Assembly: GCA_020024615.1 (NCBI GenBank)
Contig: JAHHTP010000003.1
Location: 19,066 to 83,065, forward strand
DNA length: 64,000 bases
Direction: 5' to 3'
Source: Oscillospiraceae bacterium
GTDB lineage: Bacteria; Bacillota; Clostridia; Oscillospirales; Ruminococcaceae
A model generated the notes under the pieces. That model searched no databases. It had not been told where the DNA came from and saw only the letters and a list, made by a program, of their open reading frames with translations. Every line of letters begins with the position of its first letter. Position 1 is the first letter of the stretch. Both the position numbers and the translations under genes were made by a program. Shown here one piece after another: positions 26,908 to 34,815 of the stretch.

Positions 26908-26933
26908 TTGCTGCCGCCAAAAGACGGCAGCAA
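26908..26933 (-). terminator. intercistronic hairpin, partial terminator
   Basis: A perfect 9-bp GC-rich stem (26933-26925 with 26916-26908) followed by TTTTCG on the minus strand sits between the corrinoid gene and the URO-D gene. It probably attenuates transcription so that the corrinoid carrier is made in excess. Confidence 0.6.
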
Positions 26934-26960
26934 ACTGCTTTTTACAATCTAAAAATTATT

Positions 26961-27596
26961 TTAGTTTTTGAAGAAACTTAAAGCAACCTCTGCTGCACTT
27001 GCTGCGTCAGAAGTATAAGCATCTGCTCCGATTTCATCAGCAAATTTCTGCGTTACCGGTGCGCCGCCTACCATTACTTTTACTTTATCGCGTAAACCTG
27101 CTGCTTTTAGTGCCTCAATAATCTCTCCCTGGTTTACCATAGTTGTGGTTAGCAGTGCAGATAAGCATACGACTTTTGCTCCACTCTCTTTTACTGCTGC
27201 TACAATCTTATCTCCGTCTGCGTCTACACCTAAGTCTATGCACTCGATCCCAACGCCTTCCATCATCATTTTAACGAGGTTTTTACCGATGTCGTGCAGG
27301 TCGCCTTTTACGGTGCAGATTACTGCTTTGCCTACTGGCTCTACTCCCTCTTTGGTCAGGTATGGTTTTAAGATTGCTACACCCTGATTCATTGCACGTG
27401 CTGCAATTAACACTTCCGGAACATATACTTTGTTCTCTTTGAATTTGTCACCAATCTCTACCATGCCGGAGATTAATCCGTCATTTAAGATTTCTTTTGC
27501 AGTGATTCCTTCTTCCAGCGCCTGGTTTACCAGTGCTTTGACATCTTTTGCTTTGCCTTTCTGAAGCATTTCATTGATCTGAGCGGTAATAGACAT
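26961..27596 (-). CDS. corrinoid (B12-binding) methyltransferase protein, copy 2
   Basis: The product is identical over all 211 residues to the copy at 7359-7994, with the cap domain and the DxHxxG motif (D99, H101, G104). The nucleotide sequence differs by one silent base. Here it is the first gene of the cluster, behind a consensus promoter (27704-27732) and its own leader with GAGGAGAG, whereas copy 1 is last in its cluster. It probably accepts methyl groups from the adjacent URO-D protein and is interchangeable with copy 1. Confidence 0.93.
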   Translation of the reverse strand: MSITAQINEMLQKGKAKDVKALVNQALEEGITAKEILNDGLISGMVEIGDKFKENKVYVPEVLIAARAMNQGVAILKPYLTKEGVEPVGKAVICTVKGDLHDIGKNLVKMMMEGVGIECIDLGVDADGDKIVAAVKESGAKVVCLSALLTTTMVNQGEIIEALKAAGLRDKVKVMVGGAPVTQKFADEIGADAYTSDAASAAEVALSFFKN

Positions 27597-27597
27597 G
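26961..27597 (-). repeat. near-identical gene-sized repeat, copy 2
   Basis: Partner of 7359-7995; one mismatch (26970) in 637 bp. Flanks are unrelated on both sides. Confidence 0.95.
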
Positions 27598-27703
27598 ATT
27601 TTTTCTCTCCTCTTTGTCTTTCTTTTTTGATAAAGTCTGCTCTCCTACGCTTTATTTCTGCAAAGAAAACAAGCCAGTGTACAGCTTTACTTTATATAAG
27701 GTC

Positions 27704-27732
27704 ATTGTAACATATGTATTTACAAATGTCAA
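27704..27732 (-). promoter_or_regulatory. promoter of corrinoid cluster 2
   Basis: On the minus strand TTGACA (27732-27727) and TACAAT (27709-27704) are 17 bp apart. TTGTAA and TTACAA form an inverted repeat over the spacer and -10, a possible operator. The transcript has a leader of about 100 nt. Confidence 0.8.
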
Positions 27733-27784
27733 TGCACTTTAAAAAAATCACAAAAAAGTTAAGGCAAGATTAGAAAATGCACCA

Positions 27785-29311
27785 TTACTGCCGTTGTTCA
27801 AGCTGTAATAACGCCTTATTGTAAAATTCTGATTTCTTCTGCAATTCGTTATCCAACACATCCTGCCCATACCGCTCCGCAAGCGTCTGGGAGTCCGAGA
27901 ACAGATTGGTACCAAGTCCCAGACGATCACCTGAAATCTCGACACCCAGTGCTGCCAAGGTAGTCGGAAACAAATCAAAAGTACCGAATACACGATCTTT
28001 TTCAAAAACTGGTGTTGCAGCAGCATTGATATAACAGTTGTATACCGTTCTCTGGTATTCCGGATCTAATTCCACCAGAAATTTCGGATCCATGGTCAAA
28101 TGGTCACCTGAAATGACAATGGTCGTATTTTCATAAAATGGTTGTTCTTTGATCCAATTCAGCATCTCCTGAACCTGTCTGGAAGAACATCGCAGCACAT
28201 TAGCGTACTGGCTCTCATAAATATCTTCACATAAACGGCAATGATATCCATCCGGAAAATGAGTATCTGCCGTTAACATGGTAAAGTAAAACGGCTCATC
28301 CATTGCCCCCAAACGCGTCAATTCCTCTTTGGCAAACGCAAACAGTTTTTCATCCTCATAACCCCACCATACATCATAGTCTTCTGGAAGTCTGCCCTGC
28401 TTTTTCATCGCTTTAATGTCCAGAATGTCATAATTGCCATTTTCCGTAAAATACACATCTCGACTTGCAAATGCTGCATCTGATCCAAGAAGCAAGGTTT
28501 CACGATATCCTTCTTTTTGCAAAATCTCTCCAAGCGAGACAACACCAGGCAGAAATGATTCATCTGATCCGTAGCTTTCTCCTATGACAGGTACTTTGAT
28601 GATTGTGCCGGAAGTCTGTGCAACCATTCCAGCTGCGGTCCAAGTTGTACCGACAAACGGCACCGCTCCGCCAATTTTCTGATTATTCGAAAAATTGATA
28701 TTTTCTTCTGCCAGTGCAGTCAACTCTGGTATGTAATCTTCATCCAGCCCTTGAGAATAAGTAGACTCCATGGATTCTAAAATGATGTAGATTAGATTTC
28801 GTTTCTTCTCTGGGAATTTCATTGATACCGTATTTGGATCTACATAATTTTCCTGAATAAAGTCAGATTGAGTTAAGATGGTATGAAGATAATATGGGAC
28901 ATGTAAAGTAATACAGAAAAAGCTGATAGAAAAAATCAGCATCGCCAATCCAAATGGTAATAGAGCTTTTTTCCAGAAATCACAGCTTTTTCCCACCATA
29001 TATTGAATATACCATTTTGTATTCTGAAACATTTTCTTCATTCTGCCGCTAAGCAGCCGATAAAGAAACATCTCTATTGCAGTCAGCAGAAAACTAAATC
29101 CTGCTATCCTTATTGTCGCACTAGATACCAAAGTTTTGCCTGTTCCAGACACCGGTGTTTTCAGCTGAAACAGCAGCTGTTCTAACTGAACATCATCATA
29201 CTTCTGGCAAAGCCAAAGTACAAAGAAAAACAATATATTGCCCAAAATTAACAATATATACCCAAAACACTGCTTATAATTGATTTTTGTTTTTTCTTTT
29301 GTCATTAACAT
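27785..29311 (-). CDS. LTA-synthase-like phosphoglycerol transferase / sulfatase-fold membrane protein
   Basis: A 508-residue membrane protein with about four N-terminal helices and an extracytoplasmic alkaline-phosphatase-fold domain. Motifs: metal-binding ILESMES, candidate nucleophile threonine in GTTWTAAG, TADTHFP and VISGDH. This matches the LtaS/MdoB group that transfers phosphoglycerol to lipid or glycan, though phosphoethanolamine transferase activity cannot be excluded. The start at 29311 is chosen because AAAAGGAAAA lies about 5 bp upstream; the 29-codon extension to 29398 has none. Single gene. Confidence 0.83.
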   Translation of the reverse strand: MLMTKEKTKINYKQCFGYILLILGNILFFFVLWLCQKYDDVQLEQLLFQLKTPVSGTGKTLVSSATIRIAGFSFLLTAIEMFLYRLLSGRMKKMFQNTKWYIQYMVGKSCDFWKKALLPFGLAMLIFSISFFCITLHVPYYLHTILTQSDFIQENYVDPNTVSMKFPEKKRNLIYIILESMESTYSQGLDEDYIPELTALAEENINFSNNQKIGGAVPFVGTTWTAAGMVAQTSGTIIKVPVIGESYGSDESFLPGVVSLGEILQKEGYRETLLLGSDAAFASRDVYFTENGNYDILDIKAMKKQGRLPEDYDVWWGYEDEKLFAFAKEELTRLGAMDEPFYFTMLTADTHFPDGYHCRLCEDIYESQYANVLRCSSRQVQEMLNWIKEQPFYENTTIVISGDHLTMDPKFLVELDPEYQRTVYNCYINAAATPVFEKDRVFGTFDLFPTTLAALGVEISGDRLGLGTNLFSDSQTLAERYGQDVLDNELQKKSEFYNKALLQLEQRQ

Positions 29312-29497
29312 GTCATTTTCCTTTTTGAATACACTAAGTCGTTTTCTACATAAAGTTCTTACTAAAATGCCATTGAAACCATTAAAATGTATTTTCACCT
29401 TCTTTCCGAATGCTTCTCCTTATAATATATCATCTTTTTAGATTATTTTCTACATCTTTTTTTAAACTTGTCTTTACATATCATACAAAGATTGCTC

Positions 29498-29526
29498 TTG
29501 ACATTTCCTTTTGAACCAATTATAAT
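29498..29526 (+). promoter_or_regulatory. consensus promoter of the YitT gene
   Basis: Perfect TTGACA (29498-29503) and TATAAT (29521-29526) with 17-bp spacing, 33 bp before the ATG. Confidence 0.9.
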
Positions 29527-29559
29527 AAAACTAATTATGTCAGAAAGGAACGATTTATC

Positions 29560-30210
29560 ATGACAAACAAATATTCCATACGCAGTTTATGTGAAGGAAT
29601 CAAACTGAAAAACTGCATCACTATAATTGCATCCAGCGCTTTTCTGGCATTCGGATTATATAACGTCCATTCTATTTCTGGTGTCACCGAAGGCGGTGTG
29701 TTGGGATTAAATCTGCTTTTGGATCACTGGTTTCATATCTCCCCGGCAATCACAAATGTTGTTGCCAATTTAATCTGCTACGGACTGGGCGTGAAACTGC
29801 TTGGCAGAAAATTTATCGTATACTCGCTGATTTCCACCGTCGGATTTTCAGCCTCTTATAAAATTTTTGAACAATTCGATCCGCTCTGGCCGCAGCTTGC
29901 AGATCACCCTCTGCTTGCAAGTTTGATCGGAGCCGTGTTTGTCGGTGTTGGCGCAGGACTCTGTGTTAAAATGGGAGGCGCACCGAGTGGAGATGACGCG
30001 CTGGCAATGAGTATTGCACACGCTACCCGCTTAAAAATTCAATGGGCTTATCTCTCCTCAGATTTAATCGTTCTCCTGCTCTCCATCTCCTACATCCCAT
30101 TAACTAAAATCGCCTACTCCCTGCTGACAGTTATCCTGTCTGGACAAATTATCGGCTGGATTGAGGCATTTCCACACAATCCATATCAAAAACCAAATAC
30201 CGAAGAATAA
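29560..30210 (+). CDS. YitT family membrane protein, short form
   Basis: A 216-residue protein with five to six membrane helices. GVTEGGVLGLNLLLDHW and GGAPSGDDALAMS are typical of the YitT/DUF161 membrane domain. The cytosolic DUF2179 domain found at the C-terminus of full-length YitT proteins (about 280-290 residues) is missing. AGAAAGGAA precedes the start. Function of the family is unknown. Transcribed alone. Confidence 0.87.
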   Translation: MTNKYSIRSLCEGIKLKNCITIIASSAFLAFGLYNVHSISGVTEGGVLGLNLLLDHWFHISPAITNVVANLICYGLGVKLLGRKFIVYSLISTVGFSASYKIFEQFDPLWPQLADHPLLASLIGAVFVGVGAGLCVKMGGAPSGDDALAMSIAHATRLKIQWAYLSSDLIVLLLSISYIPLTKIAYSLLTVILSGQIIGWIEAFPHNPYQKPNTEE

Positions 30211-30214
30211 ACAG

Positions 30215-30249
30215 AAAGCTGACCGATACAAATCGATCAGCTTTTCCTT
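30215..30249 (+). terminator. terminator of the YitT gene
   Basis: AAAGCTGA (30215-30222) pairs with TCAGCTTT (30237-30244), with further pairing inside, followed by TCCTTTT. Confidence 0.8.
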
Positions 30250-30260
30250 TTATCATGATA

Positions 30261-31817
30261 TTAGTCTTCCAGATTAACCGGCAGTTTGCCCGGATAAATG
30301 TTGTTTTTCATTGCGTGAATCAAAGCTGGAACAGAAAGTGGAGTATATTCATAACTTGCCACAACAGCATCTGCATCCTTTACAATGCTGTAATCATATG
30401 GTACACCCAACAGAACAGCAATCACCGGTTTTCCAGTTGCTTTTACCATCTGATAAATCTTTCGCTGTCCTTCTCGGAATCCGGCATGATACAAGCCAAC
30501 AACTGCAACTTCATAATCGCCGGCAACCGCAGCTTTTATATCATCAGTTACTTCATTTAAAGGGGTTACCACAGCCTTTGTACCTTTAAATACAGCAGCA
30601 AACTGATCTGCAAAACTTAAACTTTCATGACGCTCGTCCTCTGCTCCAGTTAGCGCACTGGAAATCGGCGCAAAGCATGCAATCTTTTTTCCGTCCAGAT
30701 GTGCAAGAAGCGCATTTGACCGAATGCAGGTGATGCTGTTTTGCATAATTTTCTCATTTTCTGCAATTAGTTGTGCGTCATGCACCAGCTGCATAGCAAG
30801 CTCATAATCTGCCTGAGCGTGAGCCAGATCATATTTTTCCTTGACACGCATAATACGCCCATATGACTGATTGATACGCTCCTCGGAGATTCTGCCGCTT
30901 TCAACTGCCGCATAAATTGCCTCAACCCCCTCTTTGACCGCTTCATAGGTATGCGAGAAATGCAACACATCCATACCAGCTTCAATGGCACGGACAGCTC
31001 CCTCACCACAGCCATACAGATTACGAATTGCCCCCATCTCCATACAGTCGGTGGTAGCGATACCCTCGAATTTCTGCTCTTTGCGCAGAACATCGGTCAT
31101 AATCTCCTTGGTTAAAGTACCCGGATGATCGGTAATAGCGGTATAACGAACATGTGCCGACATAAGCGCATCTGCCCCTGCCTCAAACGCTCTTGCAAAC
31201 GGAACCCATTCGGTTTTCTCCAGTATATCTTTCGGAGTCGCATTGATGGGTAAAGCCAGATGCGAGTCGGTGGCAACATTACCATGACCCGGATAATGCT
31301 TCACACAGGCGATCATGCCAGCTTTTTTCATGCCATTTACCATTGCAATACCGCATTTGGAAACATGCTCTACATCATCACCAAACGAACGATTTCCGAT
31401 AATTGGATTACGCGGGTCAATATTAACATCCAAAACCGGTGCATAATCAATGGTAATACCGACCGCTTTCAATACGCGTCCCAATGTATCCCCAACCTTT
31501 TCAATCTGGTCTGATCCACCTGCGGACAGAGCCATAGCTCCCGGAATCAGCGCAGCACCCTCATAATAACGGGAAACTGCCCCCCCCTCCTGGTCGATGC
31601 CAATCAACGGAGCAATTCCTGTTGCATCCATTGCCAGCTTGCGCAGTTCATTGTTCAGCTTGCACAGCTGTTTTGCTGAAATAACATTGCGAGTAAACAA
31701 AATAAAATTACCCACTTTGAAATCCGCAACAATTCTTCTTGCCTGGTCATCCACTTCTGGTGACGGAAATCCTGCACAGATCATCTGACCAATTTTTAAT
31801 TTTAGTGATTCCTTCAT
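30261..31817 (-). CDS. glycoside hydrolase family 3, NagZ-like beta-N-acetylhexosaminidase
   Basis: A 518-residue GH3 enzyme. The NagZ signature KHYPGHG (173-179) is followed by D184 and H186, the Asp-His acid/base dyad that distinguishes N-acetylglucosaminidases from glucosidases. The nucleophile is D257 in TTDCMEMGAI. Residues about 350-518 form the second (alpha/beta sandwich) domain as in Bacillus NagZ. No signal peptide, so it probably acts on imported muropeptides or N-acetylated oligosaccharides. GGGGGAGG lies about 13 bp upstream. Single gene with two possible tandem -10 elements upstream. Confidence 0.92.
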   Translation of the reverse strand: MKESLKLKIGQMICAGFPSPEVDDQARRIVADFKVGNFILFTRNVISAKQLCKLNNELRKLAMDATGIAPLIGIDQEGGAVSRYYEGAALIPGAMALSAGGSDQIEKVGDTLGRVLKAVGITIDYAPVLDVNIDPRNPIIGNRSFGDDVEHVSKCGIAMVNGMKKAGMIACVKHYPGHGNVATDSHLALPINATPKDILEKTEWVPFARAFEAGADALMSAHVRYTAITDHPGTLTKEIMTDVLRKEQKFEGIATTDCMEMGAIRNLYGCGEGAVRAIEAGMDVLHFSHTYEAVKEGVEAIYAAVESGRISEERINQSYGRIMRVKEKYDLAHAQADYELAMQLVHDAQLIAENEKIMQNSITCIRSNALLAHLDGKKIACFAPISSALTGAEDERHESLSFADQFAAVFKGTKAVVTPLNEVTDDIKAAVAGDYEVAVVGLYHAGFREGQRKIYQMVKATGKPVIAVLLGVPYDYSIVKDADAVVASYEYTPLSVPALIHAMKNNIYPGKLPVNLED

Positions 31818-31852
31818 AAATAAATGTACCTCCCCCTTTTATTTTCTGTATC

Positions 31853-31883
31853 AGTATAGCATAACATTTATAAGTATAGCATA
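31853..31883 (-). promoter_or_regulatory. tandem -10-like direct repeat
   Basis: TATGCTATACT occurs twice on the minus strand (31863-31853 and 31883-31873), 20 bp apart, upstream of the NagZ-like gene. Each contains an extended -10 (TGCTATACT); two promoters or an operator are possible. Confidence 0.45.
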
Positions 31884-31996
31884 GCGTTTGAAATAAAGTC
31901 AATCCATTGCAAGAAAAATCCATTTTATGCACACAGAAAATTCATTTAATCCCATATCTTGTAACTATTTTTTGCCAAACTGTAATGCTTCTTCGC

Positions 31997-32025
31997 TTGT
32001 ATTCCATTTGAAAATGCAGTAAAAT
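31997..32025 (+). promoter_or_regulatory. promoter of the lipoprotein gene
   Basis: TTGTAT (31997-32002) and TAAAAT (32020-32025) with 17-bp spacing. Confidence 0.6.
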
Positions 32026-32056
32026 AATATCAGAAACTGGAAGAAAGGAGGCTATT

Positions 32057-32557
32057 ATGAAGAAACAAAGCATTTTAGTCCTGCTGCTTGCTGTTATCTG
32101 CATCATCAGCAGCGGATGTAAAAAAACAACAGCCCCCACAAACAACAGTGCAGCTGTGCCGTGCACTGAACTTTGCAGTTCTCTGATGGAAGACGATCTT
32201 TCTCTAGACTGTGATATTGTATGTGGATATGAAGATGAACAGTTTGAAACCTATTTTTCCTATCTATATAATATACCAATGGAAAACATTAAGGACGGCT
32301 GCATCATTTATGTATCCAGCGGTAGTTCCGCTGATGAAGTATCCCTTCTGCTCCCGGCAGATGCAGGAAAGGGCGCAGTTATCACAACAGCACTCAACAA
32401 CAGAATTGAAAAACGCAAACAGGATTACAACGGCTATAATGACGATGAAGTGGAAAAATTAAACCACGCTCTGGTCACACCGATTGGAAATTACATCGCA
32501 CTGGTTATCTCTGATCAGCCGCAGTCAGTTGTAAAAGCTTTACGACAGAAGCTTTAA
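32057..32557 (+). CDS. DUF4358 lipoprotein
   Basis: A 166-residue exported lipoprotein. The signal peptide ends in a lipobox (SSGC, C21), followed by a threonine/asparagine-rich linker and a DUF4358 domain (ISSGSSADEVSLL-like block, then LNNRIEKRKQDYNGY and NYIALVISDQP). DUF4358 has no known function and is common in gut Firmicutes. AAAGGAGG precedes the ATG. It lies 37 bp before the transglutaminase-like gene, so the two probably form an operon at the cell surface. Confidence 0.87.
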   Translation: MKKQSILVLLLAVICIISSGCKKTTAPTNNSAAVPCTELCSSLMEDDLSLDCDIVCGYEDEQFETYFSYLYNIPMENIKDGCIIYVSSGSSADEVSLLLPADAGKGAVITTALNNRIEKRKQDYNGYNDDEVEKLNHALVTPIGNYIALVISDQPQSVVKALRQKL

Positions 32558-32594
32558 TCAATTCTAACACAGAAAATGACATGAGGTAATTCAA

Positions 32595-33668
32595 ATGAAA
32601 AATCAAAAAACTTTGCTTATCGTACTATGCCCTATACTGGCTCTTTTTCTGATAGGTACCATCGTATTTACAGCAGTACAGGCAAAGCAGATCAATACCT
32701 TGACCAATTTTATTGAGGTTAATATGGAAGTTGATCTGAATGAATGGGATGGCAGCAACATCAATTTCGACCATGCGCATCCGATATATGATGACACTGC
32801 TATCATCGAGGCTTATAAATCTGGTGATACATCCAAACTGGATGAGGAAGAACTGTTCACCCTCAATACTGCAAAGTCTGTTATTGAAAAACTCGGTATC
32901 AACAATAAAATGAGCGACTATGAAAAGGAAAAAGCCATCTATGATTGGCAGTTCGACTATGTACGCTATGACTCCACCCAGCAGTCTGCTATTCCGTCGG
33001 ATATCAATATCGAGCAATATAACTACTATCCGTACGGTGTGTTAAAATACCATCAGGCTATCTGTGTGGGTAATGCCACTACTTTTAAATTGTTTATGGA
33101 TATGTTGGAAATCGAAAACAAGATTATCCATTCCACCACTATGGGTGAACATGCATGGAATCTCATTAAGCTTGAAAATGACTGGTATCATGTTGATTTA
33201 ACCTTTGATGGCTCTGATAATACCAAGACACCAGCATACAATAACTTCAATGTTACTGACTTAGTTAAACAGAATGCAGGCTATCCATGGGATAGTGCGG
33301 AATTTCCAGAAGCAACTGGCACCAAATACTGCATGGCAGTCATCGAAAATCAGAAACTGGATACTATTTACGACCTTCCCGCAGCTCTAAAAGCAGCACA
33401 GGAGAAAAAGAAAGCAAATGTGTATGTCAGCTTTGCAGATCATTCTCCGCTTGACGTTGGTCTGTTAGATATGATCTCTTCATACATGAAAGATTGCTAT
33501 CTCTACATCTCTCAGAATTATCCGATGGAAAATGGAGATACCATTTATGCAATCCCTGTTGAATCCACCAATACGGAAGAAGTACAACCAGAAGCCGAAA
33601 AGTACTACGATATGGATAAAATGGAACAGACTATCCTCGATGTTTTTGATGTAGAGACAGTTGATTAA
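32595..33668 (+). CDS. membrane-anchored transglutaminase-like protein
   Basis: A 357-residue protein with an N-terminal membrane helix (residues 8-28) and an extracytoplasmic transglutaminase-like domain. The catalytic triad is visible: C157 (AICVGNA), H186 (GEHAWN) and D201 (WYHVDLTFD). These domains act as cysteine peptidases or cross-linkers. Residues 250-357 are a second domain without recognised motif. AGGTAA gives a modest ribosome site. Second gene of the operon with the DUF4358 lipoprotein, ending at a strong terminator. Confidence 0.88.
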   Translation: MKNQKTLLIVLCPILALFLIGTIVFTAVQAKQINTLTNFIEVNMEVDLNEWDGSNINFDHAHPIYDDTAIIEAYKSGDTSKLDEEELFTLNTAKSVIEKLGINNKMSDYEKEKAIYDWQFDYVRYDSTQQSAIPSDINIEQYNYYPYGVLKYHQAICVGNATTFKLFMDMLEIENKIIHSTTMGEHAWNLIKLENDWYHVDLTFDGSDNTKTPAYNNFNVTDLVKQNAGYPWDSAEFPEATGTKYCMAVIENQKLDTIYDLPAALKAAQEKKKANVYVSFADHSPLDVGLLDMISSYMKDCYLYISQNYPMENGDTIYAIPVESTNTEEVQPEAEKYYDMDKMEQTILDVFDVETVD

Positions 33669-33688
33669 TTGACTTCAAGCTTTATACT

Positions 33689-33717
33689 GGCAGGGAATCT
33701 TCTCCCTGCCGTTTTTA
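33689..33717 (+). terminator. rho-independent terminator
   Basis: GGCAGGGA (33689-33696) pairs with TCCCTGCC (33703-33710), followed by GTTTTTAT. Confidence 0.9.
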
Positions 33718-33762
33718 TATATATATTGCTTACATCAAAGCTCAAACAGACAATATACTAAA

Positions 33763-33792
33763 TTGATTTTATGACCTAGCATATGATATAAT
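33763..33792 (+). promoter_or_regulatory. promoter of the metallophosphoesterase
   Basis: TTGATT (33763-33768) and TATAAT (33787-33792) with 18-bp spacing. Confidence 0.65.
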
Positions 33793-33834
33793 AAATATCA
33801 CATAATGATATCATATTCATAGGAGGAAATAGAT

Positions 33835-34758
33835 ATGAATCAGTTAACTTTTTCTGTTTTTGCAGATTTACATCATGTTCCGGACGCATTCTGCACCTTT
33901 GCAGAACGCAAGCTGACTGAAATTCAGCAGCGTGCAAAAGAAAAAGGCTCGGCATTTATTATTCATGCAGGCGATTTGACCCATGGACCATCGGCACATA
34001 TGGATTTTGTCAATCGGTATCTTGATTTCGAGATTCCAAGCTATTCCTGTCTGGGTAACCATGACAGCGATAATACCTCATTCGAGGAAACCTTAAAAGC
34101 ATACCGTATGCCGAATGATTATTACTATTTTGACTGCAAAGGCTTCCGTATCATCGTCTTAAATCTTAACTACTATGAAGAAGACGGTAAGTATATTCCG
34201 TACAGTCTTGGCAACTATTACAGCACCACCGGTTCAGTCGGCATGATGCCACCGCATGAGATGGAATGGCTGAAACAGGTTCTCGATGAATCTCCATACC
34301 CATGTATCTTAATTGCACATCAAAGTATCGAGCGTGATGCAGACGGCATTCTCAACAAAGAAGAAGTCCGTGAGATCATCAACGAGGCAAACCGTAAACA
34401 TAAAAACAGAGTCATGATGTTTATCAACGGCCATTACCACAGAGATTACATGGCATTAAAAGACAATGTTCTGTATTTTGACCTAAACTCTGCTGCATAC
34501 GACTGGCTTGAAAATCCACATAACTTCTATTCCAAAGAACTGATGCAACAGTACAGTGTCATCCAGAATACCGTTTTTGTCAATGAAGGCATCCACGCCG
34601 TTATCACTGTAACCGACGACGGAGAAATTAACATAGAAGGTATGGAAGGCACCTTCTATGGCGGTATCACCCGTGAAATGACCGACAACACACCGTTTGA
34701 TCCATGTGGCAGACCGGCAACTGCACGCGTTTCCAGTGCCCATATCAAACTGCTGTAA
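33835..34758 (+). CDS. calcineurin-like metallophosphoesterase
   Basis: A 307-residue cytosolic phosphoesterase with FADLHH, HAGDLTHG, LGNHDSD, IAHQSIE and INGHYHRD in order, giving the complete dinuclear metal site. AGGAGG lies 7 bp upstream of the ATG. The C-terminal 60 residues form an extra beta-rich segment typical of the CpdA-like or sphingomyelinase-like subgroups. It stands alone with its own promoter and terminator. Substrate unknown. Confidence 0.9.
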   Translation: MNQLTFSVFADLHHVPDAFCTFAERKLTEIQQRAKEKGSAFIIHAGDLTHGPSAHMDFVNRYLDFEIPSYSCLGNHDSDNTSFEETLKAYRMPNDYYYFDCKGFRIIVLNLNYYEEDGKYIPYSLGNYYSTTGSVGMMPPHEMEWLKQVLDESPYPCILIAHQSIERDADGILNKEEVREIINEANRKHKNRVMMFINGHYHRDYMALKDNVLYFDLNSAAYDWLENPHNFYSKELMQQYSVIQNTVFVNEGIHAVITVTDDGEINIEGMEGTFYGGITREMTDNTPFDPCGRPATARVSSAHIKLL

Positions 34759-34766
34759 TATATCCA

Positions 34767-34803
34767 AAAAAGCTGGGAGAAAAACTCCCAGCTACTGCTT
34801 TTT
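34767..34803. terminator. bidirectional terminator
   Basis: AGCTGGGAG (34771-34779) pairs with CTCCCAGCT (34785-34793). On the minus strand it is followed directly by TTTTTGG, so it ends the GH3 gene; on the plus strand the T-run begins a few bases later. Confidence 0.85.
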
Positions 34804-34815
34804 TCTATCTATAAA

